Assembly: GCA_017429685.1 (NCBI GenBank) | Contig: JAFROL010000021.1 | Location: 1-64,000 of the forward strand | DNA: 64,000 nt | Reading direction: 5' to 3' | Origin: Bacteroidales bacterium | Lineage (GTDB): Bacteria; Bacteroidota; Bacteroidia; Bacteroidales; P3 | Shown: one piece after another, positions 53,739 to 62,586 of the stretch | Layout: every line of letters starts with the position of its first letter | Position numbering within the stretch: the stretch's first letter is position 1 | Program-made: the position numbers and the translations under genes | The notes under the pieces: generated by a model | Database searches by the model: none | What the model was told of the DNA's origin: nothing | Seen by the model: only the letters and a program-made list of their open reading frames with translations

Positions 53739-54779
53739 TTATTTCTGTACTCGCAGACTCTCGCTGTGTATTTTTTCGGTCAGTTCGCGGACAAACTCGG
53801 GGTCGAGCCCGATGTCGGTGGCTGCCTGCATCTGACGGTCGAGCACCTGCTGCCAGCGGTGGGGCTGGAAGATGGGCATATTGTGGGCGCGCTTGATGGT
53901 GCCGATGTCTTTCGAAATGTTCATCCGCTGCCCGAGCAGGCGCAGTATTTCGGCATCAATGACGTCGAGCTGCTCGCGCATACGCTGCAGGTCGCTGGGG
54001 CCCGTTTCGTTGTAGGTGCGCGGCTTCAGGTTGTCGAGCAGGACTTTCAGCTCGTCGGGCGTAATCTGTTGAGCGCTGTCGGTGAGGGCTTTGTCGGGGT
54101 CGGGGTGGCACTCGACAATCAGGCCGTCGTAGTGTAGGTCGAGGGCCATCTGCGCCAACGGCGCCACCAGGTCGCGGCGGCCACCGATGTGGCTGGGGTC
54201 GCAGAGCAGGGGCATCTCGGGCAGGCGCCGCTTCAGCTCGATGGGGATTTCCCAAAGCGGATTGTTGCGGTAGCCGAAGTTGTTGTATGTGGAAAAGCCC
54301 CGGTGGATGGCGGCAATGTCGTCGACGCCGGCCTGCTGGATGCGCTCGATGGCGCCGAGCCACAGCGATATGTCGGGCGTTATGGGGTTTTTGACCATCA
54401 CGGCAAGTGGCGTTCCGCGGAGTGCCTCGGCCAATTCGCCGACGATGAAGGGGTTGACGCTGGTGCGTGCCCCGATCCATACGGCGTCGATGCCGTATTG
54501 CAGGCACAGTTCGATGTGTTCGGGACGCGCCACCTCGCAGCATAAACGAAGTGAAGGGTATTTGTCTTTCAGCTCTTTGGCCCACTGCAGGGCGGGCTCG
54601 CCCATACCCTCGAAGCCGCCGGGCCGGGTGCGCGGCTTCCAAACGCCAAAGCGCATCATCGATATGCGCGGCTCTTGGACCACACTTTCGGCCTCCGCCA
54701 GAAGCTGCTGTCGGCTTTCGGCGCTGCAGGGACCTGCGATGATTGTCGGTTTGTCGTTGATAGCAAACAGTTTAGACAT
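53739..54779 (-). CDS. aroF: DAHP synthase / chorismate mutase
   Basis: The 346-residue bifunctional enzyme opens the shikimate pathway and also converts chorismate to prephenate. Residues 1 to about 250 are the KDPG-aldolase-like DAHP synthase (IIAGPCSAESRQQLL, FGVWKPRTRPGGFEGMGEPAL, WIGARTSVNPFIVGELAEAL, CDPSHIGGRRDLVAPLA, DGLIVECHPDPDKALTDSAQQI). The C-terminal 90 residues are an AroQ-type mutase (LQRMREQLDVIDAEILRLLGQRMNISKDIGTIK). I start at MSKLFAINDKP (54777-54779). A longer frame reaches into the palindrome upstream and carries no family similarity. A TAAATTTG element at 54804-54811 may be its promoter. Confidence 0.95.
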   Translation of the reverse strand: MSKLFAINDKPTIIAGPCSAESRQQLLAEAESVVQEPRISMMRFGVWKPRTRPGGFEGMGEPALQWAKELKDKYPSLRLCCEVARPEHIELCLQYGIDAVWIGARTSVNPFIVGELAEALRGTPLAVMVKNPITPDISLWLGAIERIQQAGVDDIAAIHRGFSTYNNFGYRNNPLWEIPIELKRRLPEMPLLCDPSHIGGRRDLVAPLAQMALDLHYDGLIVECHPDPDKALTDSAQQITPDELKVLLDNLKPRTYNETGPSDLQRMREQLDVIDAEILRLLGQRMNISKDIGTIKRAHNMPIFQPHRWQQVLDRQMQAATDIGLDPEFVRELTEKIHSESLRVQK

Positions 54780-54886
54780 TGTCGTGCTTTTGTTTTGCGA
54801 CAGCAAATTTACGATTTTTTTCGTTAATCGACCTCGGCCTGAAAAAAAATCCATCCGTTTCCGCCCGACGCGCACCTCGTTTCCTC

Positions 54887-54987
54887 TGCCCGTTGTACGG
54901 TATATGTACGGTATATGTACGGTATTTGTACGCTTCGAAAGCGTACAAATACCGTACAAATACCGTACATATACCGTACAACGGGCA
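54887..54987. repeat. 49-bp near-perfect palindrome built from 11-base repeats
   Basis: The left arm (54887-54935) begins TGCCCGTTGTACGG and continues with 11-base units of the form GTACGGTATAT. After a 3-base loop the right arm (54939-54987) is its reverse complement with about one mismatch (TATATG against AAATAC). It stands in the divergent 425-base gap between aroF and the first rSAM-linked lipoprotein. The remaining sequence of that gap shows no gene. Confidence 0.93.
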
Positions 54988-55204
54988 AAGAAGGTGGCTT
55001 GAAGGTCTGGTTTACAGTGTGTTAGGGTGGGGTTGTTGTTTTTGGGTTTATTAATTGATAGTCAGTGTTTTGTGTTTGATTGAGTTTTTTTGCAATATTT
55101 TTTCTTTTTTTCCGTTATTGGTTCTGAAAATATTTCCTGCTGGTGTGACATTTTGCCCACTCAATCGTTATATAGGTAGAACATTTCTTGAAAAATATTG
55201 GATT

Positions 55205-55420
55205 ATGAAAGTCAAGTTTTTGAAATTGAACAATTTGGTCGTTGTGGGGTTGATGTCGCTGCTCGGGCTGTCGGCTTGCAAAAAGGAACCTGATATCGTT
55301 GAGCTGTATGGCGTGCCTACATCAAGGTATTGCGAGAAGGCTGTGCTTGATGCAGATATGCCAGCGTTAGTTGATGCAGAAAACCCAAAGAACGATGAAA
55401 ATCAAATATCTGAAACTTAA
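55205..55420 (+). CDS. short rSAM-linked lipoprotein paralogue
   Basis: This 71-residue precursor starts MKVKFLKLNNLVVVGLMSLLGLSAC, with the lipobox cysteine at 25. It is closely similar to the start of the next gene (MKIKYLKLKN...GLSAC). It then has ELYGVPTSRY, one copy of the YGVPxxxY motif, and ends 26 bases inside the next gene. It lacks the carboxypeptidase-regulatory-like domain of its neighbour, so it may be a truncated duplicate or a genuine small substrate. The start is chosen from the signal sequence. Confidence 0.6.
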   Translation: MKVKFLKLNNLVVVGLMSLLGLSACKKEPDIVELYGVPTSRYCEKAVLDADMPALVDAENPKNDENQISET

Positions 55421-56024
55421 GAACTGGCTGTTGGTCAGTGCGATGAGTCTTTTTGGCCTTTCGGCTTGCAAATGCCACAAGCAGGTGGTTTCGGACAATC
55501 CAAAAGACGGCAACATCGAAGCTCCCGACACAGTGATGCGGCCGATGTACGGCGTGCCGGCGACGGACTATCGCCAGCAAGTTGAGCAGCCTGTGGCGCC
55601 CAAGGTGGTCGAGCAGGAGCCTCCGCGCGAGCCGCAGGTGACGGTATACGGCGTCCCGACGGTGGACTATGCCGTCAAAGGCCGTGTGGTCGATCCGGCT
55701 GGCAAGCCTGTCAAGGGTGTTCAGGTGATGCTGATAAACAGCGAAATAGATCCTGAGAACCTGCCCGAGTCGCCCTATTGGGACGAGCAGCTGAAGCGCA
55801 TTGCCGACACCACCGACGCGCAGGGCAACTTTGAGGTGCGCAACACCGACCGCCCCTGGGAGCAGGTGCGCGTGATTGTGCGCGACATCGACGGTGCCAA
55901 GAACGGAAAGTTTGAGAATCAGGTTGTTGATGTTGAGTTTGGCGAACCGGAAGGTGGCAGTGGCAACTGGAAACTGGGCGAGCGAAAGGCTGAGGTCACG
56001 GTTAAGATGAAACGCAAGAAATAG
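55395..56024 (+). CDS. radical SAM-associated lipoprotein
   Basis: The 209-residue precursor starts at MKIKYLKLKN (55395) and has a lipobox GLSAC with the cysteine near residue 25. Two motifs, MYGVPATDY and VYGVPTVDY, precede a carboxypeptidase-regulatory-like beta domain (VKGRVVDPAGKPVKGVQVML, DTTDAQGNFEVRNTD, VRVIVRDIDG). The layout is that of the lipoprotein partner in the known rSAM/lipoprotein systems of Bacteroides relatives. The radical SAM gene follows after 5 bases. A modification of the lipoprotein by that enzyme is the usual hypothesis for these pairs; the modified residue is unknown. Confidence 0.82.
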   Translation: MKIKYLKLKNWLLVSAMSLFGLSACKCHKQVVSDNPKDGNIEAPDTVMRPMYGVPATDYRQQVEQPVAPKVVEQEPPREPQVTVYGVPTVDYAVKGRVVDPAGKPVKGVQVMLINSEIDPENLPESPYWDEQLKRIADTTDAQGNFEVRNTDRPWEQVRVIVRDIDGAKNGKFENQVVDVEFGEPEGGSGNWKLGERKAEVTVKMKRKK

Positions 56025-56029
56025 TCTGT

Positions 56030-57118
56030 ATGAACGAACGTAAGTCATTGACTATGCGCCAGCGAATGGCGCTGGGGCTGCATCGGCGCATCTGCCGCAA
56101 CAAGGCCGAGATTCACGAGCTGCGCAACCTGTTCTGGGAGTGCACGCTGCGATGCAATATGAATTGCCGCCACTGCGGCAGCGACTGCAAGCAGGCTCCG
56201 GCGGTGGAGGATATGCCGGCCAAGGATTTCCTGAAGGCCATCGACGACATCACTCCGCACGTGGACCCCCACAAGACGTTCATTACCTTCACTGGCGGCG
56301 AAGCCCTTGTGCGCCAGGACCTTGAGGAAGTGGGACTGGAGCTGTACCGTCGCGGTTTCCCGTGGGGGGTGGTGACCAATGGCCTCTTACTTGACGAGCG
56401 CAGACTTGACAGCCTGCTGCGTGCTGGAATGCATTCGATTACAGTGTCTTTCGACGGCTTTGCGGACGACCATAACTGGATACGCCGCAACGAGCGCAGT
56501 TTTGAGCGCGCCGATGCTGCCATCAAGATGCTGGTGCGCACACCCGACATCGTTTGGGACATCGTCACCTGCGTCAATCCGCGCAACTACAGCCGTTTGG
56601 AGGAATTCAAGGAATATCTGATTTCCATTGGCGTGCAGAATTGGCGCCTGTTTTCGATTTTCCCGATGGGGCGCGCTGCCGACAACCCCGAACTGCAGCT
56701 CAGCGACGAGCAGTTCCGCGGACTGTTCGACTTCATAAAGCGCACACGCGAAGAGGGCCGCATCCGCGCCAGCTATGGCTGCGAAGGCTTTCTGGGTCCC
56801 TACGAGGGCGAGGTGCGCGACTACTATTTCCATTGCCGTGCGGGCGTCGAGGTGGCCTCGGTGCTGTGCGACGGCTCCATATCGGGCTGCACTTCAATTC
56901 GTTCCAATTTCCATCAGGGCAATATCTACAAGGACAACCTTTGGGACGTGTGGCAAAACCGCTTCCAGAAGTACCGCGACCGCGACTGGGCAAGGAAAGG
57001 AAGCTGTTCCGACTGCGACCTGTGGAAATACTGCGAGGGCAGCGGAATGCACCTCTACGACGACAACGAGGATCTGCTTTTCTGCCACTACCACAGGCTG
57101 ATGGGGCCCAGTGTTTAG
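56030..57118 (+). CDS. radical SAM/SPASM protein of the rSAM/lipoprotein system
   Basis: The 362-residue enzyme has the [4Fe-4S] motif CNMNCRHC (cysteines 42, 46, 49), the FTGGEALVRQDLEEVGLELYRRGF SAM-binding segment, and a C-terminal SPASM domain. Its cysteines are in FHCRAGVEVASVLCDGSISGCTSIRSNFHQGNIYKDNLWDVWQNRF and GSCSDCDLWKYCEGSGMHLY, then FCHYH. SPASM enzymes usually modify peptides or proteins. Its partner is the lipoprotein encoded just upstream; the two and the short paralogue make one rightward unit. The stop codon opens a palindromic terminator. Confidence 0.92.
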   Translation: MNERKSLTMRQRMALGLHRRICRNKAEIHELRNLFWECTLRCNMNCRHCGSDCKQAPAVEDMPAKDFLKAIDDITPHVDPHKTFITFTGGEALVRQDLEEVGLELYRRGFPWGVVTNGLLLDERRLDSLLRAGMHSITVSFDGFADDHNWIRRNERSFERADAAIKMLVRTPDIVWDIVTCVNPRNYSRLEEFKEYLISIGVQNWRLFSIFPMGRAADNPELQLSDEQFRGLFDFIKRTREEGRIRASYGCEGFLGPYEGEVRDYYFHCRAGVEVASVLCDGSISGCTSIRSNFHQGNIYKDNLWDVWQNRFQKYRDRDWARKGSCSDCDLWKYCEGSGMHLYDDNEDLLFCHYHRLMGPSV

Positions 57119-57184
57119 TGACCTGTGATCAGTGACCTGTGATGCGAGCGCGTTCGTGTCACAGGTCACTTGTTACAGGTCACT
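57117..57184. terminator. palindromic 14-base repeats between two convergent stop codons
   Basis: AGTGACCTGTGATC and AGTGACCTGTGATG (57117-57144), a 12-base centre, then TGTCACAGGTCACT and TGTTACAGGTCACT (57157-57184). The arms pair with about three mismatches. The stop codons of the radical SAM gene and of the GH20-like gene are at the two edges, so one hairpin can serve both transcripts. Confidence 0.8.
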
Positions 57185-59828
57185 ACTTTATGACGATTTC
57201 GTCGGTGAAGAGGTAACTGGGTTGCCCGGCCGACATATGCCAAGAGGGTAGGGGACCGGGGTTCTTGGCGACGATGCGGAGGTAGCGTGTTTTCAATCCG
57301 GGCGTTGGAATGGCGTCGGTGCGGACGATGTTGCCGCTTTCGCGGAAATCGGGGTTGGATTCGAAAATGAACATCAGTTGCCACGTTTTGCCGTCTTTCG
57401 ACGAATAAACTTCTATGCGCTGTGGCGCCAGAATCCAGTCGGTGCTGTTTTGCAGGAAGCGCATCGAGATGCGCTCAATGGGCTGTTTCTTGCCGAAATC
57501 GTATTCGACGTCAATGTCCTGCCCCCAATATCCCTGCCAGTGGCCATCCTTGTAGTTGAGGTCGTCGGCCAGTGTGGCGTCGGCCAGAGCCTGGTCGCCT
57601 CCGCCGCTGTAGGCTGCATTATAGTCGCTGTAGCGGCTGTTGAGTTTCTTGAGGTTGCCCACACCTTTGTGCATCGTTACGTAGCGCTGGCTCTCGATGC
57701 GGTCGCCCCAGCGGTTGAAGGTCACGGCTCGTACCAGCCCCGATTGTACAATGTTGATGGGCTCCTTATAGACAGGCGAGCCTTCGTTGGGTTTCTCGCC
57801 GTCGAGGGTGTAGTGAATCTCGTTGTCGGGGTTTATCTTGCTGAGCATCAGTTTCAGCGAGCCGTCGTTGAATTTGCGGACATCGATTACGATATGGTCG
57901 AAGGCCTCCATCGCTTCGCGCCCAAGGTGGTCGTAGCGGTCGCAAACCACATCGCGGCAGTAGGAGCCGGCCTCGAGGTCCCAAAGGCGCAGGTATTCGC
58001 GCTTCAGGTTGTGCAGGTCGCGGAAGTATTGGTCGGCTAGTTGCCGGGCTACGGGAATGACACTGACGTCTGATTCTTGCAGAATGCGGTAGAGCAGAAC
58101 GCGGAGCCGGCTCTTTTCGCTGACGGTCAGTATGCGGTGGCAGGCGTAGGCAAAATGGGGCAGAGCGCTGCTGTCGATGGTGGCGAGGACACGCCGCACC
58201 TTGTCGTCCACGCGGCTGCAACGCCCGAGGGTGGCGCTGTCGACGTATGTGGGATAGAAGTCGAAGAGCGGCAGCATCAGTGCAGAGGTGTTGAACCAGT
58301 CGCCTACGTCGGCATCGTGGTTCAGGTCGCCGACGGCGTAAATCATATCAGTGTAACGCTTTGGGTTGCGGTCGGGGAAAGCCCGCTCGGTGACGCATTC
58401 CCAGCCATAGATGAAGTTGTCGACAAACTGCTCGTTGTAAATCTCGTTGAATATCCGTTCGCGTTCCGCCAGTTCGGCTTCTGCCTTCTTGGGGTCGGTT
58501 TCTGTCAGCGGATGCCAGGCCATCTCGGCGGCCCAGAACATAGCGTGCCAGCTGTCGCCGAAGAGGCTCTCGCCACTGTCGTCCCAAGCGGTGTTCATCA
58601 GGCCGCGAGCACCGGCACGATGACCGTCGCGGGCCAGATGGGCGATGTTGCGTATGTAGTTGTGTACCTGTGGTGTGCTGCTCCAATGGCTTACGCCCGG
58701 CGCGACCCAGAAGGGCGACCCCTGCTCCTCGTAGAGTTTGCGGAACGGCGCTATCATATTGTCGTAGCACTCCTGCGCGGTGTAGGCCCAGACAATATAA
58801 TTCATCTCGCGGGGCAGCCTCTTGAGCATAGCGGGATTTTTGGCTACAATGTCGCCCCACATCAGCACTTCGAGTCCATCGCCGTGGGGGTACTGCTTGC
58901 GGTATTCGTCCTGAACAATGTCGTATATGCGGTTGATATGCTGGCAGTAGACTTGGTCGGCGCCGCGCTGCTCGACATAATCCTTGGCGTGTCCGCTGCC
59001 GAGGCTTTCGGTTTCGTCGCAGTTGATGTTGAAGAAAAGTGCATTTGGATACATCTTCAATGTATTGGCTATCTGGCTACGCAGGAAGTCGTAGCTCTTT
59101 TCTTTCGATGGGTCGATGTTGAAAGGGCTATCTTTGATGTCGTCGTAGAAAGGTATTTTCAGCGTTTCCTCAAAATGGCCAAAGCATTGGAGATTGGCCA
59201 TCAGGCTACGATTGGCAGCGAACCGCGGAAAGTCGGGCGGCACCAGGTCGGGGTATTCGCTATTGTAGAGCGTATGTTCGGTGTAGTAGGTGTAGTAGTT
59301 CATCTTGACGCGCGAAAGAAGTGATTTTTGTTCACCTGCAAAATAGGAATTGGTGATAGGCCCGCGGCTGATGTCGTCCATCCATCCGCGCCACTGGTAG
59401 GCGGGCCAGTCGGTCACGGTCATACAGGGTATGCTGTCGCGGTAGTGGCCACGCATCTGGAAGAGGGTCTGGTTTGCCCAGCGGCGTCCTTCGTCGGTGG
59501 TCGACGTGATGATTATCCTGTCGGGGAAGACGTCAATTCGGTAGGCTTCACGCTGGTTTTCCGCTCCTTCGATTCTGTCGACAGTACGATAATACTTTAT
59601 AATGTCGCTAATTCCGTCGTCGGTTACAGATTGCTTATGCGTTTTCGGATTTTTGGCCACATAGGCCGAATCGTGGATTTCGAAATAGTACTGCTTGCTG
59701 CCAATGGCGCATACGCCGTTGTGCATTTCGACCCGCTGCGGTGTGGGTATCACGCCGATGTTGACGGCTTTCTGTGCCATTGCCGACCCGCACATAGCCA
59801 GCAGCATAACCAATAGTATTCGCTTCAT
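57183..59828 (-). CDS. secreted GH20-like glycoside hydrolase with C-terminal F5/8-type domain
   Basis: The 881-residue precursor begins at MKRILLVMLLAMCGSAMAQ (59826-59828), a signal peptide. The longer frame adds 28 residues without signal character. It has a GH20 N-terminal zincin-like region (IGVIPTPQRVEMHNG), then the (beta/alpha)8 domain with WRGWMDDISRGPI, the acid pair in FFNINCDETESLGSG (D-E near 305), LMWGDIV, and WDDSGESLFGDSW. The family hydrolyses terminal N-acetylhexosamines; the DET-LG-type site is of the less-studied bacterial branch. A discoidin (F5/8 type C) domain at the end (TRYLRIVAKNPGPLPSW) may bind the substrate. No T9SS C-terminal domain was seen. Confidence 0.85.
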   Translation of the reverse strand: MKRILLVMLLAMCGSAMAQKAVNIGVIPTPQRVEMHNGVCAIGSKQYYFEIHDSAYVAKNPKTHKQSVTDDGISDIIKYYRTVDRIEGAENQREAYRIDVFPDRIIITSTTDEGRRWANQTLFQMRGHYRDSIPCMTVTDWPAYQWRGWMDDISRGPITNSYFAGEQKSLLSRVKMNYYTYYTEHTLYNSEYPDLVPPDFPRFAANRSLMANLQCFGHFEETLKIPFYDDIKDSPFNIDPSKEKSYDFLRSQIANTLKMYPNALFFNINCDETESLGSGHAKDYVEQRGADQVYCQHINRIYDIVQDEYRKQYPHGDGLEVLMWGDIVAKNPAMLKRLPREMNYIVWAYTAQECYDNMIAPFRKLYEEQGSPFWVAPGVSHWSSTPQVHNYIRNIAHLARDGHRAGARGLMNTAWDDSGESLFGDSWHAMFWAAEMAWHPLTETDPKKAEAELAERERIFNEIYNEQFVDNFIYGWECVTERAFPDRNPKRYTDMIYAVGDLNHDADVGDWFNTSALMLPLFDFYPTYVDSATLGRCSRVDDKVRRVLATIDSSALPHFAYACHRILTVSEKSRLRVLLYRILQESDVSVIPVARQLADQYFRDLHNLKREYLRLWDLEAGSYCRDVVCDRYDHLGREAMEAFDHIVIDVRKFNDGSLKLMLSKINPDNEIHYTLDGEKPNEGSPVYKEPINIVQSGLVRAVTFNRWGDRIESQRYVTMHKGVGNLKKLNSRYSDYNAAYSGGGDQALADATLADDLNYKDGHWQGYWGQDIDVEYDFGKKQPIERISMRFLQNSTDWILAPQRIEVYSSKDGKTWQLMFIFESNPDFRESGNIVRTDAIPTPGLKTRYLRIVAKNPGPLPSWHMSAGQPSYLFTDEIVIK

Positions 59829-59859
59829 ATTCTTAGAACTTGATTCGTGAAACAAATTG

Positions 59860-59867
59860 CAAAAATA
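59860..59867 (-). promoter_or_regulatory. promoter -7 element of the GH20-like gene
   Basis: Minus strand TATTTTTG, a full TAnnTTTG match, 32 bases before the start. Confidence 0.5.
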
Positions 59868-59944
59868 CGATTTTTTTTTCATCTGGCGGAATGTTTTTGC
59901 GATATGATACAATTTGAGGCGGATATTGTCGTTAAAAACAAGTT

Positions 59945-61045
59945 ATGGAAAGAAACCAGAGAATAATCAGAGTCAGCATCGTTGGCATTGCTGCCAATGT
60001 GCTTTTGGCGGCTTTTAAGGCTGCAGTTGGCTTGGTGGCAGGCTCCATTGCCATCGTGATGGATGCCGTCAACAACCTGAGCGACGCGCTGTCGTCGGTA
60101 ATCACCATTGTGGGCACAAAGCTTTCGGCACGCCCGGCCGACCGAGAACATCCGTTCGGACACGGACGTGTGGAATACCTTACGGCCATCGTTATAGCCC
60201 TTATCGTCTCGGCGGCAGGCGTCACCTCGCTGGTGGAGTCGGTGCAGAAACTGTTCAATCCCAGCGTTCCGTCCTATTCGACGGTTACGCTTGTTGTCAT
60301 CATTGTGGCCATAGCAGTAAAACTCGTTTTGGGACGCTATGTGAAAAAACAGGGCGAGAAGCTTAAAAGTGATGCCCTGATTGCCAGCGGCGCCGATGCG
60401 CTGTTCGATGCCATCGTGACGCTGTCCACTCTCGTCTCGGCCGGCATTATGCTGCTGTGGGGTGTGAACCTCGACGGCATAATCGGAACAATAATATCGC
60501 TGGTCATTATCAAGGCCGGCTTGGAAATGCTGGCCTCGCCGATAGGGGAGCTGCTAGGACGTCGCATATCACCCGAATTTGTCAGTGCATTGAAAGAGAA
60601 GGCTATGTCGTTCGAAGAAGTAAACGGTGTTTACGATATCATTGTCAACAACTACGGCCCCAACGTGCTTATCGGCTCGATGCACGTCAGCGTGCCCGAA
60701 TCGATGACGGCGCGACAGATCCATCTGCTTTCGAGGACGATGGCTGCCGAACTGTACAAGGAATTCGGTGTCATTATGACCATCGGCATCTATGCCCTAT
60801 ATACGGGCGACACGCCTATGGCGCATCTGCAGAACGATGTGATTCGCACGGTCAATAGCCAAAAGGGCGTCCTGCAAACCCACGCCTTCTACTACTACGC
60901 GGACCGCAACCTCGTCACAATCGATGTTGTGCCCGACGACAGCGTTAAGGACGAAAAGGCTTTTGTGCAGAGCATCAGCGACTTGCTGGCACGCAGTTTC
61001 CCTGATTACAATTTCAGCATCGTCCTCGACCACAACTATAGTTGA
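59945..61045 (+). CDS. cation diffusion facilitator transporter
   Basis: The 366-residue protein exports divalent metal ions by proton exchange across the inner membrane. Six hydrophobic helices fill residues 10-200, with the zinc-site aspartates and histidines in GSIAIVMDAVNNLSDALSSVIT and RPADREHPFGHGRVEYLTAI, and SGADALFDAIVTLSTLV. The long C-terminal cytoplasmic domain has MHVSVPESMTARQIHLLSRTMAAEL and a second ferredoxin-like part. Metal specificity cannot be read, but the H-P-F-G-H-G and NNLSDA pattern fits zinc/iron-type members. Confidence 0.93.
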   Translation: MERNQRIIRVSIVGIAANVLLAAFKAAVGLVAGSIAIVMDAVNNLSDALSSVITIVGTKLSARPADREHPFGHGRVEYLTAIVIALIVSAAGVTSLVESVQKLFNPSVPSYSTVTLVVIIVAIAVKLVLGRYVKKQGEKLKSDALIASGADALFDAIVTLSTLVSAGIMLLWGVNLDGIIGTIISLVIIKAGLEMLASPIGELLGRRISPEFVSALKEKAMSFEEVNGVYDIIVNNYGPNVLIGSMHVSVPESMTARQIHLLSRTMAAELYKEFGVIMTIGIYALYTGDTPMAHLQNDVIRTVNSQKGVLQTHAFYYYADRNLVTIDVVPDDSVKDEKAFVQSISDLLARSFPDYNFSIVLDHNYS

Positions 61046-61052
61046 ACTGGTT

Positions 61053-61787
61053 TTATTTCAAGCAGTTCAGGTACTGATGGATGGTCTCTTCTATTCCTAA
61101 ATACAACGCATCGCTGATGAGGGCGTGGCCTATCGAGACTTCGTCGCACCAGGGTATCTGCTGATGGAAATATGCCAGGTTCTGCAGCGACAGGTCGTGG
61201 CCGGCGTTCAAGCCCAGTCCGCATTCGCGGGCTACGCGTGCAGCTTCGACAAACGGCTTTATGGCCTCTTCGCGGCCGGCGGCATATTGGCTGGCATAGC
61301 TCTCGGTGTAGAGTTCCACGCGGTCGGTGCCGGTCTTGGCTGCCATTTCAATCATTTTTGGGTTGGCGTCGATAAAGATGCTTACGCGGATGCCGCACTG
61401 TTTGAATTCCTTGACGATGTCGCACAGATAGTCCTGGTTTTTGACGGTGTCCCAGCCAGCATTGCTGGTCAGCACGCCGTCGGCGTCGGGCACCAGTGTG
61501 ACCTGCGCGGGAACAATTTCTTTCACCAAGTCGATGAAGCCGTATGGACGGCTTTTCGAAATCCCTTTCGGATTCCCTTCTATGTTGTACTCCACCCCAA
61601 TCAAAGGCTTGATAGCCAGTGCGTCGGCGTAGCGGATGTGCCGCTCGTCGGGACGAGGATGGACGGTGATGCCCTGTGCGCCAAAGCGTTCGCAATCCTG
61701 CGCAAAACGCAGCACATCGGGCGTGTTGCCACCGCGAGCATTGCGTATGGTGGCCACTTTGTTGATATTGACACTCAGTTTAGTCAT
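61053..61787 (-). CDS. pdxJ: pyridoxine 5'-phosphate synthase
   Basis: PdxJ joins 1-deoxyxylulose 5-phosphate with 3-amino-1-hydroxyacetone 1-phosphate in vitamin B6 synthesis. The 244-residue TIM-barrel protein starts [25 protein letters not shown], then [22 protein letters not shown] and [26 protein letters not shown], and [19 protein letters not shown] start at 61787; the frame extended upstream has no family similarity. A TACTTTTG element on the minus strand at 61817-61824 fits this start. Confidence 0.96.
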   Translation of the reverse strand: MTKLSVNINKVATIRNARGGNTPDVLRFAQDCERFGAQGITVHPRPDERHIRYADALAIKPLIGVEYNIEGNPKGISKSRPYGFIDLVKEIVPAQVTLVPDADGVLTSNAGWDTVKNQDYLCDIVKEFKQCGIRVSIFIDANPKMIEMAAKTGTDRVELYTESYASQYAAGREEAIKPFVEAARVARECGLGLNAGHDLSLQNLAYFHQQIPWCDEVSIGHALISDALYLGIEETIHQYLNCLK

Positions 61788-61816
61788 TGTAACGGATTTG
61801 GATTTATTTGAAGTTG

Positions 61817-61861
61817 CAAAAGTAACATTTTTTTTCGAAATGAATTTTTTTTGTATCTTTG
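61817..61861. promoter_or_regulatory. divergent promoter elements for pdxJ and the small secreted gene
   Basis: Minus strand TACTTTTG (61817-61824) faces pdxJ. Plus strand TATCTTTG (61854-61861) faces the secreted protein gene. Both match TAnnTTTG. No clear -33 TTTG was placed. Confidence 0.5.
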
Positions 61862-61876
61862 CGTATTCGAAAACAA

Positions 61877-62281
61877 ATGAACAGTATGCGTAACTTCTTA
61901 ATTCTATTGATGTTTGTATGTCCGGCTTTTTTTGCCGTTGCGCAGTCAAACCGCGACACACTCGTTTATGTTTACACCCCAAACGACACAATTCTCCTCT
62001 CTCAGGCGTCGGCCGATATAATTGTCCGCACTACCGCCTCGGCAAATGGCGATGGCGGCTTCAGCCGTTATACCAGCGTTCAGCTATCTGTCTCCACGGA
62101 GATGTGCGAGCGCCTCGATACAGCAGATATTCAGAAATTTGTTCTTGTTATGGGCAATTTGAGGACAACATTTCGGGAATTTCGTAAGTATGACGGACTA
62201 TGCCGATACTTTCTTGTCGACCGCGACGACGGTGTGCGGTGGACCAGCATAAAATACCGTCTTGGTGGCGACGGAATGTGA
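61877..62281 (+). CDS. small secreted protein of unknown function
   Basis: The 134-residue protein has a signal peptide ([18 protein letters not shown]) and a short mature domain with strand pattern ([60 protein letters not shown]). I do not recognise a family. The start is taken after the TATCTTTG element at 61854-61861; a longer frame would begin with a TTG inside the promoter. Confidence 0.65.
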   Translation: MNSMRNFLILLMFVCPAFFAVAQSNRDTLVYVYTPNDTILLSQASADIIVRTTASANGDGGFSRYTSVQLSVSTEMCERLDTADIQKFVLVMGNLRTTFREFRKYDGLCRYFLVDRDDGVRWTSIKYRLGGDGM

Positions 62282-62286
62282 TTTTT

Positions 62287-62586
62287 TTATCTTTTCTGTC
62301 GTTCCTCTCTTTTTGGATTCTTTGGAAACCACCCTTTTTCGACGCGCTCTTTTTGCTTAAAAAGCTCCAGTATAGACCACAGGCTTGAAAAACCGACCAC
62401 GCCAAGCAGGGTGGAGGCTGTGAGGTCTGAAACGACGAGTGACCCGGCGATGCAGGCAATCCCCACCAAAAGGAACATCCACCAGCAGCTGACGCCAAGA
62501 TGATATTCGGCCTTGATTACCAAAGGATGAAAGGCGCCGATAGTCAGAAACGTAGCGGCGCCTATGATAACTCCTGTAAGGGTCAT
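62287..62586 (-). CDS. DUF4491 small membrane protein
   Basis: The 99-residue protein has three hydrophobic helices ([65 protein letters not shown]) and a basic tail. It matches DUF4491, small proteins common in Bacteroidales with no known role. Its start overlaps the metK stop by 4 bases, so it is translated with metK. Confidence 0.8.
   Translation of the reverse strand: MTLTGVIIGAATFLTIGAFHPLVIKAEYHLGVSCWWMFLLVGIACIAGSLVVSDLTASTLLGVVGFSSLWSILELFKQKERVEKGWFPKNPKREERQKR

Noticed and set aside
54780..54959. N-terminal extension of DAHP synthase into the palindrome
   Set aside because: No similarity to the family, and the translation reflects the 11-base repeats.
57183..57300. T9SS C-terminal domain on the GH20-like enzyme
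   Set aside because: The C-terminus is an F5/8-type domain ending in FTDEIVIK and lacks the sorting-domain motifs.
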